The notes below the pieces were generated by a model. The model was given only the letters and a program-made list of their open reading frames with translations. It was not told the DNA's origin and searched no databases. A DNA stretch of 64,000 bases from Meconema thalassinum (Eukaryota; Arthropoda; Insecta; Orthoptera; Tettigoniidae). The DNA lies in NCBI GenBank assembly GCA_946902985.2, contig OX336388.2, positions 292,432,526 to 292,496,525 of the forward strand. Direction: 5' to 3'. Shown one piece after another: positions 30,198 to 41,137 of this stretch (its first letter is position 1; every line of letters begins with the position of its first letter). The position numbers and the translations under genes were made by a program.

Positions 30198-31361
30198 GTG
30201 TTCCAGATAGGACAACAAAACCAGGAAACCCAGAAAACCCCGCTGAAAATCATGTCCGGATACCAGAGAAAAAATACCTTACGCTGCCAATGGGAAAAGC
30301 AGAGTTCTCGTGCCACACCAGGAGAAATTCACCGCTGGATTAGCGATACTCTCCGGTTTACTGTCGACCAAGTAGAAGCCATCCAGTTAAATGCACAAGA
30401 AAAAACCATGTACATCAAGGTAATCAGCATATCTACTTATCAGAAATTGTTAAATAATTTTGCAGATCCTATTAAATTTCAGTATGCCTCAGGCGAAATG
30501 ACTAATGTTAAGCTCTCCCCAGCGGATTCCAATTTTACCACAGTGCGTATATTTAATGTCCCACTTGAAGTTCCACCTGAAATTTTCAAATCCGTCCTGT
30601 CGAAATATGGCACTGTGAGTGAAGTCAGGAAAGAACAATGGTCTTCTGCTTATCAGTTCCCGGTGTATAATGGAATACGCGCAGTCACAATGGAAATAAA
30701 ACAAGATATCCCCTCCACTGAGACTTTTGGTGGCCATTCTGGCTACCTATCTTATAATGGACAGAAACAGACCTGTTTAATTTGCAATGCTAACACACAC
30801 CTACGTATCAACTGCCCACAGAAAATGATTCCCCTCGGTATAACTCCAACACAACAACGACGTGTTCAATACTCGGAAGTCGTGACACAGCAAACGTCAC
30901 ATGAACACATGTTTATTGATCAGTCAGCTGGGACAACACCAGCAGTGGCCTCTGCTACACACGACGCAGAACTGGTACCTTACACTGACCAGCTCAGCGA
31001 GTCACAGAGTACCCCTGCGCTATCGGCAACATGTATCGCAGCCTTAGAACCAATTATGCCGCCACTACAGGCTGCCACAGAAATTTTGTCTTCACTGCCC
31101 CCACCTTCTCTGGTACCTACCGACTCACCTACGCAGGTTGATCGGGGATCCGAGAACGTATCTAAAAAGATAAAAACAAATGCCTCGATTGCCGTACCAG
31201 CCCAGAAGAATCAAACTGGCTCCACAAACGTTCCCGCAGCTGTGAAAAAGAAACAAAATCTTCATTCTACGTCATCTAGGGACCCACGAACGCTCTCAAA
31301 CGCTGACTGCCGGCCTATGAATAGCAATCATAAGGAACTATCTCAACCTAATTTGACATAG
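30198..31361 (+). CDS. LINE-C ORF1, RNA-binding protein
   Basis: A 387-codon open frame starts MFQIGQQNQETQKTP, with an alternative start at MSGYQRKNTLRCQW. It contains an RRM-like region (FTTVRIFNVPLEVPPEIF, SKYGTVSEVRKEQWSSAY) and one zinc knuckle (CLICNANTHLRINC), then a Thr/Pro-rich C-terminus. ORF1 of this type binds the element RNA to form a particle with ORF2. It overlaps or abuts ORF2. No stops or shifts are seen. Confidence 0.75.
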   Translation: MFQIGQQNQETQKTPLKIMSGYQRKNTLRCQWEKQSSRATPGEIHRWISDTLRFTVDQVEAIQLNAQEKTMYIKVISISTYQKLLNNFADPIKFQYASGEMTNVKLSPADSNFTTVRIFNVPLEVPPEIFKSVLSKYGTVSEVRKEQWSSAYQFPVYNGIRAVTMEIKQDIPSTETFGGHSGYLSYNGQKQTCLICNANTHLRINCPQKMIPLGITPTQQRRVQYSEVVTQQTSHEHMFIDQSAGTTPAVASATHDAELVPYTDQLSESQSTPALSATCIAALEPIMPPLQAATEILSSLPPPSLVPTDSPTQVDRGSENVSKKIKTNASIAVPAQKNQTGSTNVPAAVKKKQNLHSTSSRDPRTLSNADCRPMNSNHKELSQPNLT

Positions 31362-31411
31362 TGCACCAGGATAATTCTCAGCTGTGTCTTCTTTCGAGTC
31401 CACCTTCCAGT

Positions 31412-34400
31412 ATGTCTAGCACAGCTTTTATACTTCTCTTAATGGCGCAATTTCTCACTGTGGCCACTGTGAATATCAATGTAATAGAATGCCCTCTGAA
31501 ATTTCAACTGTTGGAGAGATTCCTTCGAGATGCAGACATTGACATTGCCTTCATTCAAGAAGTTGCCATACCGTGTTTACCCATATCTGCCTTCTACAAA
31601 CAATACATCAATACCGGTAATACGAATAGAGGGACCGGATTCCTCATAAGACATGATATCCCACTCGAAGGTGTGCTATGTCATCCATCAGGACGCATAA
31701 TATCTGGACACATAAACAATACCACCCTGATAAATGTATATGCCCCATCCGGGTCCAATAAACGTGTGGAACGGAAAATGTTCTTTGAACAGAGTATACT
31801 GCCTCATCTGCACGACGTTAAGGAAAAACTTATTCTTGCAGGGGATTTCAATTGTATTCAACGCCCAGAGGATTCCACTAGTCCATACAAAGGTGTCAAC
31901 CCGGCTCTCAGGACCCTTCTTACCTCCCTACACCTCATTGATGCTGTGGATAGTTTAAGGGTGCCCCTGCCCCATTACACCTGTATAAGTCACAACTCCT
32001 CATCACGAATCGACCGCATCTACCTTTCACAGGAACTTATCCAGCCTAGACGATATGAAGTGATACCTGCCAGTTTCACTAACCATCATGCTGTCGTATG
32101 TACAATCTCTTACCCCCATCCCATATTTCACATAGGAAGAGGTTATTGGAAACTGAATTGCTCGCTGTTACTGGAGGAGGAATGCCAAGATATTTTCAGA
32201 CAACACTGGACTCGATGGGTCCAACAAAAATGCAAATTTCGCGACTGCGCAGACTGGTGGGATATTTTGGTTAAACCAGGGATCCGCCGCGTCTTTAAGA
32301 ACATATCTTACCAACGAGGTCGGGAAAGACGGGATACAGTTGAATTTTACTATCGAGTTCTTCGCCAGCTCCAGCAAAGATCTGATGCTGGGGAGCGTAT
32401 ATATGACCAGATTCGGGAAGTTAAAACCAAGCTCCTGTCTCTACAGCAACGAACGCTCGCTCATATAAACGTGACTTTAAAAGATCGTACAGTGCTCCCA
32501 GACGAAAGTGCAAGTGTATACCATATCGCCAAAGGACAACGTGAGCGGCAACGTAAATATATCCACCGCCTCCGCACCAGTACTGGAAGTGTCGTCACCT
32601 CCCCTGACGCTATACGTAGTGAAATATCACTATTTTATCAACGGTTCTACGCTCCGGCTCCAATTGATCCACAGCAGGTGACCATATTGCTTTCATCTTG
32701 AAATACCCATCTGTCTCCGGACAACAAAACTCGGCTCAGCGCGGATATTACGGATGAAGAGATTCACTCTGTGGTTAAGCACCTCCCAAACAACCGCTCA
32801 CCTGGCATTGATGGACTGCCATATGAAATGTATAAACACTTCTGGCCTCTCATTGGCAAAGAATTTTGTCATGTCCTGCGTACCATTCTCCAACGTCGTG
32901 CTCTTTGTCGATCACATCACGAGGGTACCATAGTCCTCATACCAAAAACATCCTCTCCCATGGCAGTTGGTGACTTCCGACCAGTTACTCTGCTCTGCAG
33001 TGATTATAAAGTCCTTACCAAAGTACTTGCATGCCGATTGAAGACTGTTCTACATGATATCATTGGTGATGAACAATGTTGCAGCATTCCTGGAAGAACT
33101 CTGTTAACAAACTTAGCGATACTAAGGGACCTACACCTAAAAGCCGAAATGCTCCCCACTGAGCCAATGAGTTTTCTCACCTTGGATCTTGATAAAGCTT
33201 TCGATCGCATCAGTCATGAATACTTGTACATGGTCTTGCAGCACTTTGAATTTCCTGCAATCCTTATTGACTACATTCGTATGATAAATTGTAATGCTAC
33301 GTCTCGAGTGCTCGTCAACGGTTTTCTTTCCCCTCTGATTCCAATACAACGATCAGTTAGGCAAGGATGTCCCCTCTCCATGCTACTTTTTGTCATTGGC
33401 CTTGAACCGTTCATTCGGACTACCCAGGTGAAGCTACAGGGTTATAAACTGTCCACACATGTTTTTGGCATGTGCGCCTATGCTGATGACGTATCCATAT
33501 TGATCCGCAATAATGAAGACATCTCCCACATCGATAGCGTCCTTCAGCTCTACCATATCGCCTCTGGAGCACAATCGAACCCCCAGAAAACTGCTTTGCT
33601 TCCGCTCAATAATAACTCAGTAATTACCCAACAGCCCTGGTTCCGGATAGTAAATGAGGTGAAAATTCTTGGCATTACCTGGAAGCAATCGATTCTGGAC
33701 ACGGTGCACGCAAACTGGACTAAGGTCATTGCCAAAGTTAGGGGAGTGCTGATCCAATTTGGTCAAAGAAACCTCAATATAGTGCAACGGGTCGTAGTCC
33801 TCAACGTATTTGCGCTCTCTAAAATATGGTATGTCGCACAACTTTTCCCACTTCCCAAAATGTTTGAGAGCCAATTGGCAAAATATATAGGTTGGTTTCT
33901 ATGGCAAGGATTTTTGTTCCGAGTACAACGGGAACAGTTGTATCTCCCATCCCGGCAAGGCGGGCTAGGGCTAACCGCTCATGGCATGAAATGCCGTGCA
34001 CTCCTCTGCAAGAACGATATCACCATTCTTTCCCAACATGACACTTTTACGAAAGCGCTATACAAAGATATTCGGAACACAGCCCGTGGTTGTGAGAGAG
34101 CTTTGCCGAAGATATTTAGGGACCATCAACAGCACCTTCTGGAAACTGTTCGCCAAATGCCTTCAGGGACTGTTCCAACGACGAAAAGTATTTATAACAT
34201 GTTGCGGCAAGTGGTACACTCCAAACCGCGAATCGAGGCCACCACCCTCTACGTCCATTGGCCCACTGTTTGGAAAAATTTTGGGGCTATGACCATTTCT
34301 TCTGCTGTACACTCCCGGGTTTTTATCTTCCTCAACGATCTCATCCCAACCGCTCTACGGCGATATACCATCCGTCTTGAAGCTTACCCATGGTGTACTA

Positions 34401-34744
34401 TATGTGGTCAAACTGATACGGCGATACACCGCTTCACATCATGCACGCGAGTTGCCTCCACGTGGCTGTGGTGTAAGGGAAACGTATGTCAACTATTAAA
34501 TGTGCCCACGGATGACCTTGATGACAGGAAGTTGATTCGCTTGTCGGTGACCGCCTTCCCCCAAATTAAACAGACTGCCATTGTGTGGATAATGGGCCAA
34601 TATGTACACTTCGTGATGGACAATGATCAACATTTCTCATTCCTGGATCTCAGGTATCACCTGCAGAAAGAGCGTTGGAAGCTTAGTGAAAGTGGGCAAT
34701 TGTACGATAAATATGGACACTATCTGGACTTTCTTGTGATGTAA
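31412..34744 (+). pseudogene. LINE-C ORF2: endonuclease and reverse transcriptase with one stop
   Basis: From MSSTAFILLLMAQF the frame runs to 34744 with one TGA at 32699-32701; the frame does not change across it. Endonuclease motifs: VATVNINVIEC, IAFIQEVAIP, INVYAPSG, LAGDFNCIQR, SSRIDRIYLS and FTNHHAVVC, where the usual Ser-Asp-His has Asn in place of Asp. Polymerase motifs: NNRSPGIDGLPYEMYKHF, TLDLDKAFDRISHEYL, SVRQGCPLSMLLFVIGLEPF and CAYADDVSIL. A C-terminal Cys-His group (CTICGQTDTAIHRFTSC) follows. The stop and the Asn predict an inactive copy. Confidence 0.85.
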
Positions 34745-34815
34745 TAGTATGGTATTTATCATATCTGAAAATTCTGTAATTCTGTAAAGAGCTAATAAAA
34801 AAAATAAAAAAAAGT

Positions 34816-34885
34816 GGTAACGTGTGAGCTCGGTAACTTTGTGTCTCGGGTTCAAGACTGCTCAAGGGCAGAAATTTTTATTGCT
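34816..34885 (+). mobile_element. tRNA-like relic
   Basis: GGTAACGTGTGAGCTCGG followed by CGGGTTCAAGACTGC gives A- and B-box-like sequences directly behind the LINE-C tail. No cloverleaf with a closed acceptor stem forms. Probably a SINE head fragment. Confidence 0.35.
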
Positions 34886-34976
34886 TTCGAATTATCTTAT
34901 TATATCCTCCCTACATTTTACTGCATGTTTTATGCCTTGCTTTATTGAAATTATCTGTATGGGTGATTGAAATAAT

Positions 34977-35145
34977 AAACATTGTTAGACGGAAGGGTCG
35001 AGAACTGTACGGGTAGACCAAGGTTAGAATATGTCAAACAGATTGCCTCGGATGTAGGGTGTGGCAGCTATGTAGAGATGAAAAGATTAACTCAGGACAG
35101 GGAGGCATGGACTGCTGCAGCAAACCTGTCAAAAGACTGAAGACT
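34977..35145 (+). mobile_element. LINE 3' end fragment
   Basis: TAGACCAAGGTTAGAATATG followed by GATGTAGGGTGTGGCAGC, then GACAGGGAGGCATGGACTGC and AAAAGACTGAAGACTCAAAC. From memory this is the 3' end (last codons plus UTR) of a common insect LINE. Only about 170 bp remain. Confidence 0.5.
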
Positions 35146-35224
35146 CAAACACACAATCTCGCGATCATTAGACACGGAACCTCCAATTTAGTTAGAAACC
35201 AAAACTCAGAATGTGATTATTCCC

Positions 35225-35398
35225 TTCGTAACTCGCACGTGAATTGACCGGGAATCGAACCCTGTCCACCTTGGGGAGAGGCAAGCAGAAGTTGACGCTG
35301 ATGTTGCTCTTGTTAATTTGATCAAATTGGACATGGTGGTCAATGAGCCCTCCTACTTGTAAATAAATAAATAAATAAATAAATACATTTCTCTGATA
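35225..35398 (-). mobile_element. tRNA-derived repeat and (AAAT)n microsatellite
   Basis: GGGAATCGAACCC at about 35251 is an inverted box B (- strand GGGTTCGATTCCC), followed by repeat body. A (AAAT)n run lies at 35360-35385. The two may be parts of separate repeats. Confidence 0.4.
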
Positions 35399-35439
35399 AC
35401 CTGTGTTATTGTGGTGTATGTAGTATGGTGAGTATTTGA

Positions 35440-35660
35440 TATTCAGGTGAGGATTCGCAAGGAGGCGGTCGTGGCATTGTTATGAACAATTTCGGCATTT
35501 GTCTGGAGTAGAAGTGGAAATCTATGGAAAATCACTTCCAAGATCGCTGAGGTGGGAATCGAACCAACTTCTACTCAGTTTTGGCTCACGAGGCTGAATG
35601 TACTGTACCCGATATCCGGATAGTAGGCTGTCAGATATCCGCCCCCTCAATCGGATTGCC
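35440..35660 (-). mobile_element. tRNA-derived SINE, inverted
   Basis: AAAATCACTTCCAAGATCGC and GGTGGGAATCGAACCAACTT (box B on the - strand at about 35552) match the SINE at 51840-52230 in the opposite orientation. Confidence 0.55.
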
Positions 35661-38600
35661 AATAATCAAACGCACCGGCACAGCTACATCAATGAAAATG
35701 GCACTGACAGATACTATCGAGATTAGAGCACAATAGTTAACAAGAAAATTATTGTGGAACACACCAAAATATACGGGGGTTCATACTTACCTTTACTTAC
35801 CTCTTAAATTTATCTCGAGGACTGGGTTGTCAACTGGATCACTTAAAGTATGCCCACACAATAACCTCCACCATGATATTTAAAATGAACCAGAACGGAG
35901 ACGAGAAACTTTAAACTGCACAATAATTTATTTCACAAAAAGAATGATTTAACAAAAAAAAAAATCAACGTGGCAATCAGAAGCCATCGACCACATAACC
36001 ATGTCCTCCTGTAGGACCTGTATTCTCTACATATAATGTTTCAGCTTTCTCAAGCTCATAGCAACGTAAAATAATAATGCACTGGGGATGGAAACGGGAT
36101 TTGGGATGAGACACATATATCAATTGTTTTGCGTGTTTATATACTTCACATTTTATTTATAGCCACAAGGCTATTGTGGAACGTCCTTGGCCTCTGTAAC
36201 ACAGTTGTCCGGGCCAGCTGCAATGCACCTGTATCGTCAAAGCGGACTCCCGTTCGTTCAACCCTAGCATAAGCGTGTTACCTCAGAGCTTGGCTCTCCT
36301 TTTCAAACACGTAAATGTTCACATCTCAACTGAAATATTATCACGCAAATGTCTTACATGCTTCATTCAAACACCAGTGGATTACTCCAACAATCCCAAA
36401 TCATGATTAATTGTTTAAACCACTTGTTTAATTAGCGTTGTTTAGAGTATAAAAACAAAACTCTAAATGTTAATAACAAAAGTTCATTAATTATTTATAA
36501 CAATAATAAAATTGTTTATAACAATGTCAAATGACAATTGAAAATTTTATACACGCCTGTATTAATCACTATCATTTCAAATTATTTAACAAAGATATTT
36601 ACAAAATTATTTTACAATATTATATTGTTTATATTATTTATACAAGGAATACATTAAACCACACGTTTATCCGGTTGATAATTACTCAAATCGTGATGAT
36701 ATAATCGACCAATGAAGGTTAGTTATATTTAACTGTCAAATTCAGGTTTAATAAGGTTTAATAATAATTATTAATATTTGTGACGGTAACCTCCATTCAA
36801 AATCTTTATCTCAAATTATTTAACACTCTTGTTAATTTTAACAGTATCTTCATATGAATAATCTTTCAAAGAACAAGAATAATACATTCAGCGGGAAAAT
36901 ACTTCGCTTATAACGCACAAAATTGCACAACAATTGGCCCAAAATTCATCATATATCTTCATATATATGGCATAAAAATCTTCCAAACTACACACAAAAC
37001 CTCCACTTATAAATTCATCAACTTCATTAATTATTGTGGGAACCTCCTTCATTATTCAAGGGCATTATTCAACAGCGACTTTTACACGTCCACTGAACTA
37101 ACGATTATACATCCATTGTTCCTCTTTAAAAATTCTTATATTCATCAATTGTAATAATGACTGTTATTATTTAACCTTCGTGGGTTTCATTCATGAATCG
37201 ATATGAAGTAAAAATTTGCCAATCACAAATAAATTTAATAGCAAATACGATTAGACACTCCTGCCTGGTCTATCAAAATTGAGATTAATATCTTCAAAGT
37301 AACGCAGTATAAAAATACTATCTTCAAACAAAGTTCAACTAAACTGAATGAATAGTCGAATAGAATACAATTAGATTGTGGAATGCAAACATTATTGTTC
37401 CAATCTATAATTGAGAAAAACTCCTATCAAATGTTCATTACTATAGTGTATTCAATAAATTGTAATCAAATTTCATGTTTCATAAAATTGTCTATAATGC
37501 AATGATAAATGTCTATGTTGCAATCATGTTCATAAGACGACTAGTATTTCAAAGATCGTCGATATCGTAATAGATTTTAACGCTCTAAAATCATTTAATC
37601 ATTCTTCTTTCTTGAGGATGACAGAAAATTGGTCAAAGTAATTTACTGAATAGAATTACTTTAATAAAATGACACGCTGTCTGAATTCAAATCTGCCATA
37701 GCAAATCGTTAACTTTACAGTCAAATCGTGACTACAAAAATATGCAAATTACTGAAAGAATCTAAATCATCAGTCTCAACTGATCCAAAATTATTTAAGT
37801 ATGCCAATGACATAGCAATGTCTCAACAAATCGAAGAAAAAGGCATAAATCATCGAAGTGTACTGAGTACAGAAATATCAATCAAGAAAATGGGGCAAAA
37901 GATAGGACAGAAAATATGGGAAGAATGGTTGCTCAGATATCGCTACAAGACTCAAATAATACAAGAAACGTTCACGACTACCTTATCTGTTGATTGAAGA
38001 TCTAGAGGAAAGTTTTCAAAGAAAACTGCTGTTGGTTCCATTTCACCAGCGTAAAGATGTGCTCCGTCCTCGAATTTGGAATCAGCGTCCTCGGAGAATC
38101 GAACTGCTTCCTCCTCCGAAATTGCACTGCTCCGTGGATACGAAAAACATCCTTCTGGCAAAACTCTTCTTTGTGCGCCGGGACAACCCTGGCCTCTCTT
38201 GAAAGTTCCCTGAAGTTCTTGCAGGAATTCGCCATGAAGTTTATTGTAGTTATTTCCGCAGAAATATTCATAGTTGTGGAGTATGAAAATATTTCCACTG
38301 TTATCTGGTATAATTCAGCGATGGATTCACGATGCATGAGTGTAGTTGGATGTTCACTACATGCTCGCTTTTGTAGAAAGACGATTAACGAAGTTCCATG
38401 CTGTTACTTTACTCAATCGATATATGTCCCAATTGCATTAAAGCCTTAGCCTTCCATCTCAACTACTGTTATAATCATTGAAAGCACTGTAAGATTATAA
38501 TGTTCCATAGTTGAATGTATCGTTGTAATACCAAACGTATTCTCCAATATCACTGTTGCACTCCACGTGTCAGCCGTAGTGTATAATGTGGAATTTAAAA

Positions 38601-39370
38601 GTGTTTCTCCTGTGGCGAGAAAATCACTTTTGTTGGCAGCCTTAAAGTTCCAATATCTTTCGAAGTATAACTGTGAAATTGTTCAAATCTTCTACACACC
38701 TCAATGTTATACTGCCCAATAGAATTATAATGCAGGCTGAAGTTAGCGCTTGATATCTTGACTGGTGGAAACGTTAATGTGAGCGTTTCAACTTCACCTA
38801 GTTTCGAGCAGCGTAAAATGGAACTGCTCCGTGTTCGTTCGATGCGCCGGGCTTTAACCAGACGCTAAAGACAACTTACTTCACTGGATCACTTGAAAAT
38901 AACTATATATCACCAGAAATATATATGCGATCTGACATATGAGATCTGAGTTCTGAGAGCTCCTCTCTCCTGTGCACGAACTTTTATCAACTTCTTAAGG
39001 GGCGTATCCATCCCTTCCATAGCCTGTTGCTGCGCCATTGCTAGAAGTTTTAACTTTGGCTATACTTGCCGGATTTTCAAATTTCAAAAACTCAAAATTA
39101 ATTTCTTCAAAATTCCAAATCAATGCCATAACTGAAAATAGATTTCCACAAATCTGCATGCCAAAAGTAATTAAATATCGTAGTTTCAGCAATCTCCGTC
39201 TTCCTTCCAAACTATCGTTCATTGGTTCGAGTCTCTCCTCCAATAGCGTAGCTTCTTCCTTAGCACAATACCTGCTATTTAGTTGCAGTATTGGTACATA
39301 TTGTACATTGTACATATTGTAAATATTTTCACCTGTATTTCAAAAATAGATTTTATAGCCTAAGTGTAAT
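35661..39370. other. Long AT-rich region without recognised genes
   Basis: This 3.7-kb stretch is AT-rich (36.3-37.7 kb especially) and holds no recognisable domain. AACTGGATCACTTAAA (35836) and CACTGGATCACTTGAAAA (38880) are similar and might mark the ends of one old repeat, but I could not establish an LTR pair. A - strand frame at 38337-38002 (FSYSTTMNISAEITTINF) and a + strand one at 37728-37997 are unrecognised and probably chance frames. Confidence 0.35.
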
Positions 39371-39411
39371 GGATCTGATGATGATCGCTTGACGATCGAA
39401 ACTGGTCATCC
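39371..39411 (+). ncRNA. Hammerhead-ribozyme-like motif
   Basis: The order of elements is: stem I strand GGAT (39371-39374), core CTGATGA (39375-39381), one extra T, stem II GATCG with loop CTTGA and CGATC (39383-39397), core GAAAC (39398-39402), a minimal stem III around TG, GTC (39405-39407, the cleavage triplet), and ATCC pairing with GGAT. The very short stem III is like the hammerheads reported in Penelope-like elements. The extra T between core and stem II is a deviation. A more degenerate relative (GCTGACGAAGATGACCGAAA) lies at 63747. Activity is unproven. Confidence 0.5.
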
Positions 39412-39440
39412 TAGTGTTTTATTAATTATTAATTAATTTC

Positions 39441-39903
39441 CAACGCGCTAATTGGGACGCATTCTCTAAGGAACTTGATAAAAACTTAACTGAGAAGAAC
39501 TTACAATCAACAGCAATCAACTATGGCGAATTTGTTGAACTCGTTATTAAGGCTGCAAAAGCAAACATTCCTAGGGGTTATAGGAAGGAATATGTGTCTG
39601 GATGGAATAAGGACAGTGAGGACTTGTATAAAGAATATCAAAGTACTGGAGATCAATCATTAGGCACTCAGCTACTACTGTCCCTCAATAAAATCAGGAG
39701 AGAGAAGTGGGAAGCAACTGTTACAGAAATGAATTTTGTAAAGTCGAGCAGAAAAGCTTGGAGAATACTTCACGGACTGACTGGTAAGAAAAACTCCAGA
39801 AAGACATACGGTACTTTAAGTCCTGACACCATTGCTAATAGAATTGTAGATCTTACAAAGGCAAAGCGAGACAAGTGTCACACCAAAATGGTGAAACGTA
39901 ACC
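39441..39903 (+). pseudogene. LINE-E pre-polymerase region
   Basis: The frame reads RANWDAFSKELDKNL, then FVELVIKAAKANIPRGYRKE, KIRREKWEATVTEMNFVKSS and AWRILHGLTGKKNS. This WxxF-type linker between endonuclease and polymerase is common in LINEs. It is interrupted by X after about 150 residues. Confidence 0.75.
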
Positions 39904-41137
39904 TTGTAATGTTATTTACTTTGCTCCACGTTGAGCGTAAAGTGTAATGGTTTTTATAGCCCTCCACGTTGAGCGTACAAGTGAAACGGTTTCTTACTAG
40001 CTCTGTTTTGCACTTTGAAATATTTACTCTGACTAAGATATGTTGTTTTAATGGGCGCCAAGACCTCAACGCAATGTTGAAATCTAAATTTGTATTTAAC
40101 AACACCTAGCACTGGTAGAACACCTTCAAGAATCTTTATACTCAGATCGTGGTATGATTTGATCATTAACCCAACTAACAATTGTATCAGGAGAAGGAAT
40201 TTGGTCTATATCTAATGCTACCTACTGAAAGCAAAGATTACGTGGTTAAAAGAAATGAATTTATTATATAAAACAAGTATTGCAAAATTAATAATAATAA
40301 TAATAATAATAAGTTTGAATTTAAATTGGAACGTTGCGATTTGAATATTACCGCTAGAAAATTACGTGAAAACGGAGTCGGATAAATTACTGATTTTACT
40401 CTTATTCCCAAGCTATGAAGTTACTGAAATACTGAATATTAAACAAAGAGACGAGAGATTGCGTAGTTCTGAGTCATTCGCGCTTACCATTGGAAATTGC
40501 CGTAGCATTTCCCTCGTACTGGATGTTGAAGTGAGCTTCCCACAGCCTCCTGGACGTCGTCATCTTCTTCGTTGTAGATGATATACTTGTAGATATGATA
40601 ACTTTATGGTCCGAACATCGGACCCAACCACACGTACAACCACACTGGTTAAGTTTTACAAATATAGTCGCTTTCTGCTCGGCGCGCAAACCATATATGC
40701 ACTCGTCGCATCCCCTCTCCGGACCCCATCTTCTCCTCGCCCGCACTTCACTGATTGGCTGAGCCCCCACGCGCTACTTCCCCACCTCCGGGTCATTACA
40801 CACGGCGCGGCGATTATGTCGATTACCGGTCCAGGCCATTTCGCCTTTTCATGAAGCAGCAACCCAGCTTGCGTCATGCTACTCGACAAGATTAAGCCTG
40901 TAGCCGAATTCCCCCGTGACTCACCTCTCTCAAAATACCCTAACTGACAAAACTCCGTAAAATTCCGTAATCATATCATTTTCTTACGATAATGTTGTTC
41001 GTAATAATTTGCTTGATAGTGTTTTCTATAACATAGAAAACCTATCTGATTACTTATAATTTTATAGAAAATGCTCCAAAAAATACCTTAATAATAATAA
41101 TAAGTTAATAATAATAATAATAATAATAATAAATTAA

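Larger units (their letters stand above)
29984..34815 (+). mobile_element. LINE-C: Tx1/L1-like non-LTR retrotransposon
   Basis: Two consecutive ORFs on the + strand end in an A-rich tail (AATAAAAAAAATAAAAAAAA at about 34793-34814). The endonuclease-polymerase linker RGYWKLNCSLLLEEE and the polymerase style resemble Tx1/L1-group LINEs. ORF2 has a single in-frame stop. The exact 5' end and target duplication were not resolved; the start coordinate is approximate. Confidence 0.75.

Noticed and set aside
35661..39370. An LTR element defined by the similar ACTGGATCACTT strings at 35836 and 38880
   Set aside because: The similarity is short, no TG..CA ends or target duplication were found, and the interior shows no retroelement protein.
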